Origin: GCA-2737725 sp033763995
Lineage (GTDB): Bacteria; Pseudomonadota; Alphaproteobacteria; Rhodospirillales; Rhodospirillaceae
Length of the DNA stretch: 64,000 nucleotides
Reading direction: 5' to 3'
NCBI GenBank assembly: GCA_033763995.1
Contig: JANRJL010000109.1
Span: forward strand, 1 to 64,000
Part shown: positions 8,131 through 16,101 of the stretch, piece after piece
How the letters are laid out: each line of letters opens with the position of its first letter
How positions within the stretch are numbered: position 1 is the stretch's first letter
The notes under the pieces: generated by a model
Told to the model about the DNA's origin: nothing
The model's database searches: none
What the model saw: only the letters and a program-made list of their open reading frames with translations
Program-made: the position numbers and the translations under genes

Positions 8131-8484
8131 ATGAACATGATGACCAACACCAAGCCAACCGATCTTTCCCTCATCGAGGAAGACGCTTTGGCGCTCACCC
8201 AGGCCGCGCTTGAAATTTCCCGCTCACACGAGTCTCACGACGAGAAGCGTTTGGCGGCGGCGCTCGACCGCAACATGCAGCTTTGGGTGGGAATTCGCAC
8301 GTTAGTGTCGAACTCCGACAACCCGCTTCCCATGCCGATCAAGGACAACTTGATCCGCCTTTCCAGTTTCGTTGCTCAGAAGACCTTCGAAATGCAGAGC
8401 GGCAAGAGCACCAAGACCATCGAAACCTTGGTGAACACCAACTTGCAGATCGCCGAGGGACTTCTGGAGAAACGCGGCGCCTAG
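8131..8484 (+). CDS. FlaF-family protein, orphan copy
   Basis: Product of 117 residues, helical, with the FlaF-family pattern: a central NMQLWVGIRTLV segment, then NPLPMPIKDNLIRLSSFVAQKT and a C-terminal ITNLQIAEGL-like helix (here VNTNLQIAEGL). FlaF proteins help flagellin secretion or assembly and are normally next to flbT and the flagellins; that second copy is at 20895-21320. This one stands alone between the flgF operon and dksA, with its own 5' hairpin and a bidirectional terminator after it. It may be a diverged FlaF with another client, which is inference. Confidence 0.65.
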   Translation: MNMMTNTKPTDLSLIEEDALALTQAALEISRSHESHDEKRLAAALDRNMQLWVGIRTLVSNSDNPLPMPIKDNLIRLSSFVAQKTFEMQSGKSTKTIETLVNTNLQIAEGLLEKRGA

Positions 8485-8523
8485 GCGCCACGTCACTGAC
8501 TGGCATCATCCACCACGCAAAAA

Positions 8524-8545
8524 GGCGCTTCCCGCGGGAAGCGCC
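8524..8545. terminator. Bidirectional terminator between the flaF-like gene and dksA
   Basis: A run of A, then GGCGCTTCCC and GGGAAGCGCC pairing around GC, then TTTTT (8546-8550). It serves both the plus-strand gene ending at 8484 and the minus-strand dksA ending at 8586. Confidence 0.88.
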
Positions 8546-8585
8546 TTTTTCTTTGGGTTACGCCGCCACGTCGCGCGGTAGCGGA

Positions 8586-9194
8586 TCAATCTGAACGGTG
8601 GGTCCGTTCCATGCGCTCGTGGCGCTCTTGGGCCTCGACGCTCAAAGTCGCGATGGGCCGGGCCTCAAGCCGCTTGAGCCCAATGGGCTCGCCGGTTTCC
8701 TCGCAAAACCCATAGCTGCCGTCGTCGATGCGATGCAGGGCCGCGTCGATCTTGGCGATCAGCTTGCGGGCCCGGTCCCGTGTGCGCAGTTCGAGCGCCC
8801 GCTCCATTTCCGCCGACGCCCGGTCGGCCAGGTCGGGCTCTTGCAATCCGCCTTCTTGGAGGCTTTCGAGAGTTTCTTCGGATTCCTTCAGAAGCTCGGT
8901 GCGCCAAAACAACAGCTTGCGCCGAAAATACTCAAGCTGGCGGGGGTTCATGAAGGGTTCCTTGTCGCTCGGACGATAGTCCGGCGGCAGGGTCACCGTG
9001 GTTCCCTTGAGGCCGCCCTCGGGCCTCGCGAGCTTCAGAACGGTCGCACTCGGAGCTTCGAGTTTGCGCGGCTTTTCGATTTTCGCCGCCTTTTTGGCTT
9101 TTTTTGCTGCCGGGCGGGGTGCGGGCGCCTTGCGCGCCTTCGAGCCGCTGGTTTTAGGCTTTTTCTTAGGCGACGGTGTTTTCTTCTTTTTCAT
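8586..9194 (-). CDS. dksA: RNA polymerase-binding protein DksA
   Basis: Product of 202 residues. DksA binds the RNA polymerase secondary channel and works with ppGpp at promoters. A Lys/Ala/Pro-rich N-terminal tail of about 60 residues precedes the DksA coiled coil (about 95-150) and the TraR/DksA C-terminal region with YGFCEETGEPIGLKRLEARP. Only one of the four zinc-ligand Cys of the enterobacterial protein remains, as in many alphaproteobacterial DksA proteins. The ATG at 9194 begins MKKKKTPS; an in-frame TTG at 9215 is less likely. The gene sits between the flaF-like gene and fliX. Confidence 0.88.
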   Translation of the reverse strand: MKKKKTPSPKKKPKTSGSKARKAPAPRPAAKKAKKAAKIEKPRKLEAPSATVLKLARPEGGLKGTTVTLPPDYRPSDKEPFMNPRQLEYFRRKLLFWRTELLKESEETLESLQEGGLQEPDLADRASAEMERALELRTRDRARKLIAKIDAALHRIDDGSYGFCEETGEPIGLKRLEARPIATLSVEAQERHERMERTHRSD

Positions 9195-9254
9195 GTAAAT
9201 CAATACGTTAGCCAAAGGGGCCGAAAAATGGGGGGCGGCGATTCGCCGACAGGC

Positions 9255-9710
9255 TTATGCCAAACGACGACTGAGTTTGGCTAGCTCTACTTCTGCCCTC
9301 AGCTCGATTTCGTCAAGCAGCCGGGAAATCACCGGATCGGCCCCTTTTTCCCGCTTTTCTCGCACGATCCGCGCCAAATCGGCCAACCGATCCTTGGGCA
9401 CGGCCCCCATCAGCAGCCCGCGACGCAACTCCTCGAGCCGGTCGAGGATATCCACACCCTTTTGTGCGCGGCGTTTGCGCTCGTCCGGGCTCGAGCGCCG
9501 GGCGTCGGGGTCCACCGACTGAGCCGCCAGCAGGCCCTCGACATGGGCCACGGGCGCGGCAAGGTCGGCGGGGGCCGCCATGCCCGGCCCGGAGTCAGCC
9601 GTAACCCGGTCCAGTTCCTCGGCGAAGCCCGCACCTCCGCCCGCGCGCTCCGTCTTGCGGGCACGCCTGAGGTTGACTGAACTCGGTCCCTTTGGGCCTT
9701 CAACCTTCAT
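9255..9710 (-). CDS. fliX: Flagellar assembly regulator FliX
   Basis: Product of 151 residues with the FliX signature start MKVEGPKGPSS and a Leu/Arg-rich helical C-terminus (LDRLEELRRGLLMG, then LAKLSRRLA). In Caulobacter FliX couples basal-body assembly to FlbD, the sigma-54 activator, and is encoded divergently from flgI, exactly as here. The ATG at 9710 gives the family start; the frame continues upstream to 9734. dksA follows on the same strand. A GGCAA-N3-TTGCC palindrome lies 134 bases upstream of the start. Confidence 0.92.
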   Translation of the reverse strand: MKVEGPKGPSSVNLRRARKTERAGGGAGFAEELDRVTADSGPGMAAPADLAAPVAHVEGLLAAQSVDPDARRSSPDERKRRAQKGVDILDRLEELRRGLLMGAVPKDRLADLARIVREKREKGADPVISRLLDEIELRAEVELAKLSRRLA

Positions 9711-9844
9711 CACACCAAACCTGACCGCCAACACCGCAATGTTCGGTTAGCCGCCCGGGCATACCACGCAAAGGTGGTGATATCCCAAACAGCGGCGTCG
9801 CCGAAGCCCGGCTAGACTCGCCAACCCGCGCCCGGATGTCACTG

Positions 9845-9857
9845 GGCAATATTTGCC
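9845..9857. promoter_or_regulatory. ftr-like palindrome between fliX and flgI
   Basis: GGCAATATTTGCC, a perfect GGCAA/TTGCC inverted repeat. It lies 95 bp upstream of the flgI -24 element and 134 bases from the fliX ATG on the other strand. Read toward fliX it continues TTGCCCA, as at fliF and flhA. Inference: a FlbD-binding site that activates flgI and may repress fliX. Confidence 0.65.
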
Positions 9858-9924
9858 GCTCAAGGAGCGTTAACTGCCGGGGACGCAACTTTCTGACCTG
9901 CGGATTTGGTTAATTATATAAATA

Positions 9925-9937
9925 AATCAATGACTTA
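9925..9937 (+). promoter_or_regulatory. IHF site, flgI promoter
   Basis: AATCAATGACTTA is a full match to WATCAANNNNTTR, 15 bp upstream of the -24 element and between it and the ftr-like palindrome. Confidence 0.65.
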
Positions 9938-9952
9938 TATGGACACCCTTTC

Positions 9953-9968
9953 TGGCACAGAATTCGCA
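9953..9968 (+). promoter_or_regulatory. Sigma-54 promoter of flgI-flgJ-flgN-flgK-flgL
   Basis: TGGCACAGAATTCGCA has a perfect -24 TGGCAC and the -12 GC at standard spacing, with one deviation from the TTGC consensus. It ends 46 bases before the flgI start. Confidence 0.8.
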
Positions 9969-10014
9969 TGGGTTGGCTCGGATGAGTGTGCGCCGCAGTG
10001 AGAATCTGTGAGCC

Positions 10015-11226
10015 ATGCCAAAGAATAATAAAGCCGAGGCCATGATGACCGCTTCAGTCCGTCCGCAAGCCGATGACGCCCGCTCCACCTCGTTGGGGGG
10101 CTGGATCGACCGCTTCTGGTTCGTCGGAATCCATACATTGATGCTGGCCCTGCTGTTGGCGGCGGCCAATCCGGCCCATGCCTCGTCCCGCATCAAGGAC
10201 CTCGCCGGCTTTGAGGGCGTGCGCGAAAACGTCCTAGTGGGTTACGGCCTCGTGGTCGGCCTGCGCGGTACCGGCGATGACCTCAAAAAAATCTCAGCCA
10301 CAAAAGAGAGCTTGGCCGGAATGTTGGAACGTTTTGGGGTCAACACACGCGACGGGAAAATGGAGCCAAAAAACGTCGCCGCGGTGATCGTCACGGCTAC
10401 TATTCCGCCTTTTTCACGGCAAGGTTCCCGCATCGACATTCAGGTCAGCTCCATTGGAAGCGCGCTGAGCCTGCAAGGCGGCACCTTGGTGGTGACGCCG
10501 CTGATGGGCGCCGACGGCGAGGTCTATGCCGTGGCGCAGGGGTCGGTGCAGGTCGGCGGTTTCGCGGTCGAAGGTGCCGGCGCCAGTATTCAACGCGGCG
10601 TGCCTTCCAGCGGTCGCATCCCCAGCGGCGCTTTGATTGAGCGAGAAATCGACTTCTCGCTGGCCAATCTGCGCCAAGCCTCGCTGCAACTGCGCAACCC
10701 GGACCTCACGACGGCACGACGCATCGCGCAGGCCGTCAACGCCTTTCTCGGCACCACGTCGTCGATGACGGTTGATCCCGGCACGGTGATGATTTCGCTG
10801 CCGGAAGGCTACGAAGGCACCATGGTCGACGTGATGACCGACATCGAGCAGCTTCAAGTCGATCCGGATCAAACCGCCCGCGTCGTCATCGACGAAAACA
10901 CCGGCGTGATCGTGATCGGCCAGGACGTTCGCATTTCAACCGTGGCCGTGGCCCAGGGCAACCTGACCATCCGCGTCACTGAAACACCGCAAGTCTCGCA
11001 ACCGGCGCCGTTCTCGGAGACGGGTGAAACCGTCGTCGTGCCGCGCACGGAAATCACCGTCGATGAAGACGAAGACCGCCGCCTCGCCGTGGTCGATGAC
11101 GGCGTCAGCCTGCAAGAACTGGTCAACGGGCTCAACTCACTGGGCGTCGGCCCACGCGACATGATTTCGATCCTTCAGGCGATCAAGGCCGCGGGCGCCC
11201 TGCAGGCCGAAATCGAGGTGATGTAG
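10015..11226 (+). CDS. flgI: P-ring protein FlgI
   Basis: Product of 403 residues. FlgI forms the periplasmic P-ring and needs the FlgA chaperone encoded in the neighbouring operon. A long N-terminus with a hydrophobic signal segment (about residues 40-57, ending AHASS) precedes the conserved core IKDLAGFEGVRENVLVGYG. Other FlgI marks are GLRGTGDD, QGGTLVVTPL and the C-terminal LNSLGVGPRDMISILQAIKAAGALQAE. In-frame Met codons at 10042 and 10045 would give a shorter, more usual signal peptide, so the first residue is uncertain. First gene of a five-gene operon. Confidence 0.95.
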   Translation: MPKNNKAEAMMTASVRPQADDARSTSLGGWIDRFWFVGIHTLMLALLLAAANPAHASSRIKDLAGFEGVRENVLVGYGLVVGLRGTGDDLKKISATKESLAGMLERFGVNTRDGKMEPKNVAAVIVTATIPPFSRQGSRIDIQVSSIGSALSLQGGTLVVTPLMGADGEVYAVAQGSVQVGGFAVEGAGASIQRGVPSSGRIPSGALIEREIDFSLANLRQASLQLRNPDLTTARRIAQAVNAFLGTTSSMTVDPGTVMISLPEGYEGTMVDVMTDIEQLQVDPDQTARVVIDENTGVIVIGQDVRISTVAVAQGNLTIRVTETPQVSQPAPFSETGETVVVPRTEITVDEDEDRRLAVVDDGVSLQELVNGLNSLGVGPRDMISILQAIKAAGALQAEIEVM

Positions 11227-11228
11227 CC

Positions 11229-11675
11229 ATGACCATGATGGACGCCACCGCATTGATCGGCCGGGCCCAGGACGCTTATGGCCTCGGCGCGCAGCAACGC
11301 GCCACCGCGGACGCCAGCCGGGCGGGTCAGCTTGATCCCAAAAAGGCGAAAGAGGCCGCCGAGAATTTCGAATCGTTCTTCCTCAGCCAGGCCCTTGAGC
11401 AGATGTGGCAGGGCGTCGAGGTGGACCCGATGTTCGGCGGCGGCCATGCCGAGGAAATGTGGCGCTCGATGCTGAATCAGGAATACGGCAAGCACATCGT
11501 GAAATCCGGCGGGCTCGGCATCGCCAATCAGGTGATGAACGAGATGTTGAAGGCGCAGGAAGCGCGCACGATGGCCGACCAGAAGCTCGCGACCCTGACC
11601 AGTGCTGAGCCATCCCAGGATGGGGTGGCAACCACTGCCGGCGCCGTGGCAGCCGCCGCGACGGCTCGCCGGTAG
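11229..11675 (+). CDS. flgJ: FlgJ-like rod-binding protein without muramidase domain
   Basis: Product of 148 residues matching only the N-terminal rod-binding half of enterobacterial FlgJ: AAENFESFFLSQALEQMW (about residues 42-59), GGGHAEEMWRSMLNQEY, and GGLGIANQVMNEML. FlgJ assists rod assembly. The C-terminal peptidoglycan hydrolase domain is absent, which is usual in alphaproteobacteria; the tail is Ala/Thr-rich. It starts two bases after the flgI stop. Confidence 0.9.
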   Translation: MTMMDATALIGRAQDAYGLGAQQRATADASRAGQLDPKKAKEAAENFESFFLSQALEQMWQGVEVDPMFGGGHAEEMWRSMLNQEYGKHIVKSGGLGIANQVMNEMLKAQEARTMADQKLATLTSAEPSQDGVATTAGAVAAAATARR

Positions 11676-11690
11676 GAACGGGGTAACGCC

Positions 11691-12311
11691 ATGAATATGA
11701 TGAACCGACCCTTCCAGCGGCCCTCGCCTGCCCCAGTGAGCACAGCTCCAGCGGCACGCGGCAACGGCCAAACCATGACGCCGCCCCAAGCCGCCCTGCG
11801 CGCGCCCGTGGCGGGGTCCGGCCAAGCCCGGCCCGGCCATCAGCCGGCCCCGGCGAACGGCGCCAACCCCAGGGCCAATGCCCATCGCGGCGACGACATG
11901 CTGGCGGTTGTACGGCAGCTTTCGGACCTGTTGAGCAAGGAAAATGCCTCGCTCAAGCGGCACAAAGTGTCGGATGTCAAGGTGTTCGGCGAACGCAAGG
12001 AACAGCTGGCGCGCCTTTACCAGCAGCACATGAACGCGATCCACCGCGATCCTACGGCCGTGAAGACGTGGGACGCAGGCAAACGCAACGCCTTGGCCCA
12101 CGCGGCCATCCGCATGTCGGAATTGATGAAAGAAAACGCGAGCCTTCTGAAGGCCAACATCACCGCGATCAACAAGTTCTTGGGTTCGGTGGTCGAGGCC
12201 GTGAAGGAAAAGCAAGAGAAGGAGTCCGCCTCCTATTCCAGCCGGGGCGCGCTGAACGGTTACGCCGCCGTGAAGCGAAACTTGGCGGTGTCGTTTAACC
12301 AAACGATGTGA
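11691..12311 (+). CDS. FlgN-like hook-filament junction chaperone
   Basis: Product of 206 residues. The first 65 residues are Pro/Ala-rich and probably disordered; the rest is a helical, coiled-coil region (LAVVRQLSDLLSKENASLKRHK, then KENASLLKANITAIN). Size, helical content and position directly before flgK suggest a FlgN-type chaperone for the junction proteins FlgK and FlgL, which are the next two genes. Sequence identity to FlgN is not obvious by eye, so the call is by context and pattern. Confidence 0.6.
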   Translation: MNMMNRPFQRPSPAPVSTAPAARGNGQTMTPPQAALRAPVAGSGQARPGHQPAPANGANPRANAHRGDDMLAVVRQLSDLLSKENASLKRHKVSDVKVFGERKEQLARLYQQHMNAIHRDPTAVKTWDAGKRNALAHAAIRMSELMKENASLLKANITAINKFLGSVVEAVKEKQEKESASYSSRGALNGYAAVKRNLAVSFNQTM

Positions 12312-12333
12312 GCGGACAGACAGGAGCGGCCAA

Positions 12334-14520
12334 ATGTCGTTGACCTTGGCACTAAATTCGGCGGTCTCGGGCCTGAGCACGGCTCAAGCCGGCCTTGACG
12401 TCATCTCGCACAACATCGCGAACGTCAACACCATTGGCTTCACGCGCAAAGTTTTCGAGCCCGAATCGCGGGTTCTCGCCGGCAGCGGCGTCGGCGTGCA
12501 ACTGGGCGACATTCGCAACCGCGTCGATCAAAACTTGCTGCGCGACGTGCGCCAGGAGCGTTCGACGTTCGGCCAATTGGACGTCAAGAACGCCTATTTC
12601 AAGCGCGTTCAAGATCTCTTCGGCACGACCACCTCCAACAGCACCATCAGTCACCGCGTGAACGAACTGCAGCGCGAGTTCGAGACCTTGGCGACCGAGC
12701 CGGAAAAGTCGACGACCCATCTGGGCGCCGTTCAGGCTGGCGTCACGGTGGCCGATCAGTTGTCGCGCATGAGCAAGACGATCCAAGGACTGCGGCTCGA
12801 TGCCGACCGCGAGATCGAGCGCGGCATTCAAGAGATGCGCAACATCTTGAACTCGATCTCGAATCTCAACGACCAGATTTCGTTGAACAGCGCGACATCG
12901 CGGCAGACCGAGGACCTCGAGGACAAGCGCGACGTGGCGTTGGATAAATTGTCCGAACTGATCGATATCCAATACTTCTTCAACTCCAATGGCTCGGTCT
13001 CGGTGTTCACCACCGACGGCACCACGCTGGTCGACAATTCTGCCGTGGCCGTCAGTCACGTCGCCTTGTCGCTGGTCAATGCCGAACACACCTACGCCGG
13101 CGGCGACTTCAACGGCATTTTTGCCGGCATGCGCGATATCACCACGACCATCCGGTCCGGCAAGCTGGCCTCCTTGATCGAATTGCGCGACAAGGTGTTG
13201 CCCGACAGCCAGGCGCAGTTGGACGAGCTCGGCCGTAACCTGATGGAAGAGATCAATCAGGTTCACAACCGCGGCACGGCCTATCCCCAAATCGTCAGCG
13301 CCGTCACGGGGACCCGCACGTTCCTGTCGAGCGCCAATCAAACCGTGAGCTTCTCGGGCGCGGAAACTCGGGTCGTGATTTACGACACCAACGGCGCGGA
13401 GCGCTTTTCCAGCCGCGTTCTGGACCCGGCCGGCATCAATTTCACCAACGGCGGCACGATCGACGCCCTCGCCACGTCGGTTCAGACCTGGCTGCAGGGT
13501 CTTGACCCGCAGTTGGCCAACGCCTCGGTGGCCATCAATTCCAGCGGCAAGCTGGAGATTCGTCTGGGCACGAACGGTCTGGGCATCGCCTTCCGCGACG
13601 AAGAAACCGCCATCAAGGGCAGCTCGCCCAAGGACGTGACGGTTTCGGTGGACCTGGATGGCGACGGCTCCGTCGACCAAACCCACGCGGGTTTCTCGAA
13701 CTTTTTCGGCCTGAACGACTACTTCACCACCGATCAGAAACTGTCGCAGTGGGATTCGGACTTCAAGCCGGCCAATTTCACCCTGGGAATTGCCGCCGCG
13801 CAGACCCTCCAGTTTTCCGATACGTCCAACCCCACCGGCATCGCTGGCGGCAGCATCACCGTCAATCCCAACGATACCCTGAAGGATATCGCCGACCGGA
13901 TTAACCAGACCGCCGCCCTCCAGGGCCGCATCCGCGCCGACGTGGTTCCGGAGGGCTCGGGCTTCAAGTTGCGCATCCAACACGAGCAAGGCGAGCACTT
14001 GGTCATCACCCAAGCCGCCGGCGGCAACAACGACGCCATCAACTCGCTGGGCCTTGATTTCTCGGAAGCGGGCTTTGCCACCAAGCTGCGCGTCAACCAA
14101 ACCCTCATCGAGAACCCGTCGTTGATCAGCCGCGGGCGGGTGCAGTTCGACAACATCACCGGCCGCTACGCCTTGTCGACCGGCGACAACCAGATCGCGC
14201 TCGATATCGCCAACATGTTGAGCAGCCAGGTGTCGTTCAAGCAGGCAGGCTCATTGAGTTCGTCCAACGTCACGTTCGCGGAATACTCGGCGTCCATCGT
14301 TTCGTTTTCGTCCACCATCGCCTCGGCCACGGCAACGGACCTGTCCTTCCAGCAGGACCTCAAGACCGCCCTCGAATTGAAGCACTCGGAACTGTCGGGC
14401 GTTAACTTGGACGAAGAAATGTCCAATTTGCTCGTCTTCCAGCAAACCTACGCTGCCTCTGCCCGCGTGATTTCGACCACGCAGCAGCTATTCGACATCC
14501 TCAACGAACTTGTCGGATAG
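12334..14520 (+). CDS. flgK: Hook-filament junction protein FlgK
   Basis: Product of 728 residues. FlgK (HAP1) joins hook and filament. The N-terminus has the axial-protein signature (SGLSTAQAGLDVISHNIANVNTIGFTRK, about residues 12-40) and a coiled-coil region. The C-terminus ends with the D0/D1 helix LLVFQQTYAASARVISTTQQLFDILNELVG. A central domain with a DLDGDGSVD segment, like a calcium-binding loop, lies near residue 440. The protein is longer than the enterobacterial one (about 550). Strong ribosome-binding site (CAGGAGCGGCC) before the ATG. Confidence 0.95.
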   Translation: MSLTLALNSAVSGLSTAQAGLDVISHNIANVNTIGFTRKVFEPESRVLAGSGVGVQLGDIRNRVDQNLLRDVRQERSTFGQLDVKNAYFKRVQDLFGTTTSNSTISHRVNELQREFETLATEPEKSTTHLGAVQAGVTVADQLSRMSKTIQGLRLDADREIERGIQEMRNILNSISNLNDQISLNSATSRQTEDLEDKRDVALDKLSELIDIQYFFNSNGSVSVFTTDGTTLVDNSAVAVSHVALSLVNAEHTYAGGDFNGIFAGMRDITTTIRSGKLASLIELRDKVLPDSQAQLDELGRNLMEEINQVHNRGTAYPQIVSAVTGTRTFLSSANQTVSFSGAETRVVIYDTNGAERFSSRVLDPAGINFTNGGTIDALATSVQTWLQGLDPQLANASVAINSSGKLEIRLGTNGLGIAFRDEETAIKGSSPKDVTVSVDLDGDGSVDQTHAGFSNFFGLNDYFTTDQKLSQWDSDFKPANFTLGIAAAQTLQFSDTSNPTGIAGGSITVNPNDTLKDIADRINQTAALQGRIRADVVPEGSGFKLRIQHEQGEHLVITQAAGGNNDAINSLGLDFSEAGFATKLRVNQTLIENPSLISRGRVQFDNITGRYALSTGDNQIALDIANMLSSQVSFKQAGSLSSSNVTFAEYSASIVSFSSTIASATATDLSFQQDLKTALELKHSELSGVNLDEEMSNLLVFQQTYAASARVISTTQQLFDILNELVG

Positions 14521-14546
14521 ACGACCGGACTTAAGGAGTTCTCGCT

Positions 14547-16094
14547 ATGGTGACCCGCGTCGCAACCTTCGCCACCCAGCAAGCGCTGATCCAGCGCATG
14601 CTCGAGGTGCAAAAGCGCGTTTTCGACGGCCAAACCCAGGTCGGGACCGAGAAGAAATCGCAGGACTATATCGGCATCGCCACCGATTCGTTCCGCCTGA
14701 TCAACATCGAGAACGAGAAGAGCCGGGTCGAGCGTTTCATCAACAACAACACCTCGGCCGAGACCACGCTCAAGGCCATGAACGCCTCGGTGAAGAGCAT
14801 CGACGACATCGTCCGCAACTTGCGGCAGGAGCTGATCGGTTTCACCGGCCGCGATTTGACGGATCAATCGCCCCAGGACGTTTCGGCGGTCAATGACATT
14901 CAGGAGCGCGCGTTCGCGGCCCTCAACGACTTCGAGTTCTTCTTGAACCTCAAGATCGACGGCAAGTATGTGTTCGGCGGCGGCAAGACCGACGTTCCGC
15001 CGGTCAGCATCCCGTACAATAACGTCCAGGAGTTTCAGGCGGATTTCGATGGCATCAAAGTCACCTACCCCACCACGCGGGCGGCGCAGCTGGTGGACGC
15101 GAAATTCGACAACGTCACGGTCACGAACAACACAAATCTGACCTACGGCACGCCGGCAACCAATGTCGTCCAGGTCGACGCCGCGGCCAATACGTTCGTG
15201 ACCTCGACGGTGAACGACAGCAGCTTTGGCGCGTTGACCTACGCCGGCACAGCCACCAACGGCACGATCACGTCATCCTTGGGCGGCGCCTTCTCGAACT
15301 TGGAGGTTGGGCAAACCTTCGCTTTGGATCAGTCCAGCAGCAACGGCATTTATACCGTGACCGGCGTGTCGGCCGACGGGCGCACCATCACGCTCGATCA
15401 ACCGATCGCCGCGGGCACCGATGCGTCCGGAGCCGTCATGCGGTTCCTGCCGCCCAACGGCTCGACCATTTTCGTGTCCAACTCGGCGCTGGGAAACAAC
15501 GGCGCCTATACCGTGCGGTGGCCGACCAATGCCGAACTCGGTGCGGCCCCCTTCGGCGGCACGGTCCTGGACGGCAGCCAGATTTTCCTCACGGGCCAGC
15601 TTGGGGATGCGACGCCGGAGACCTTGAATTTCCGCACGCGCCCCTATTACGGCGGCGACCGCCTGGAAACCCAACATCGGGTCAGCGAGACGCGCACCGT
15701 CAAGTTCGGCGTCAATGGCCTCGACCCCGCCTTCGAGAAGGCGATCCGCTCGATCGGCCAGTTGCTGCAAGGCGACCTTATGAACAACCAGCAGCGCGCG
15801 GTGGATGCCCTGGCGCTGATCAACGACGCCATCGAGCACTCGCCCCTCTCGACCGAAAAGTCAGGAGACCTTCAGGACATTCAGAACCGGCTGGGCATCA
15901 ATCAAAAGGTGCTCGCCGACGCCAAGGACGATCAGAAACAATTCATCGCGTTCCTTGAGGTTCGGCAGATTGAGATCGAAAACGTCGACCCGACGGAAGC
16001 CGCGGTGAGGCTGAACGACGATGTGCGGGCGCTGAACATTTCCTTTGCGACCCTGTCGCGGGTCCAGCAGCTCTCGCTGGTGGATTACCTCTAG
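14547..16094 (+). CDS. flgL: Hook-filament junction protein FlgL
   Basis: Product of 515 residues; FlgL (HAP3) forms the second junction zone under the filament. The N-terminal helix RVATFATQQALIQRMLEVQKR and DYIGIATDSFRLINIENEKSR match the flagellin-like D0/D1 of FlgL. The segment FFLNLKIDGKYVFGGGKTD is diagnostic, and the C-terminus ends with helices (LNISFATLSRVQQLSLVDYL). A beta-rich insertion of roughly 200 residues (about 170-370) makes it longer than enterobacterial FlgL (317). Last gene of the flgI operon, convergent with a glycosyltransferase gene seven bases away. Confidence 0.93.
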   Translation: MVTRVATFATQQALIQRMLEVQKRVFDGQTQVGTEKKSQDYIGIATDSFRLINIENEKSRVERFINNNTSAETTLKAMNASVKSIDDIVRNLRQELIGFTGRDLTDQSPQDVSAVNDIQERAFAALNDFEFFLNLKIDGKYVFGGGKTDVPPVSIPYNNVQEFQADFDGIKVTYPTTRAAQLVDAKFDNVTVTNNTNLTYGTPATNVVQVDAAANTFVTSTVNDSSFGALTYAGTATNGTITSSLGGAFSNLEVGQTFALDQSSSNGIYTVTGVSADGRTITLDQPIAAGTDASGAVMRFLPPNGSTIFVSNSALGNNGAYTVRWPTNAELGAAPFGGTVLDGSQIFLTGQLGDATPETLNFRTRPYYGGDRLETQHRVSETRTVKFGVNGLDPAFEKAIRSIGQLLQGDLMNNQQRAVDALALINDAIEHSPLSTEKSGDLQDIQNRLGINQKVLADAKDDQKQFIAFLEVRQIEIENVDPTEAAVRLNDDVRALNISFATLSRVQQLSLVDYL

Positions 16095-16101
16095 CCGCCG
16101 C

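Larger units (their letters stand above)
9711..10014. other. Divergent promoter region between fliX and flgI
   Basis: A 304-base gap without genes. It holds the ftr-like palindrome, an IHF site in an AT-rich stretch (9910-9945) and the sigma-54 promoter of flgI, listed separately. GTTAAC occurs near 9869, just right of the palindrome. Confidence 0.6.
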
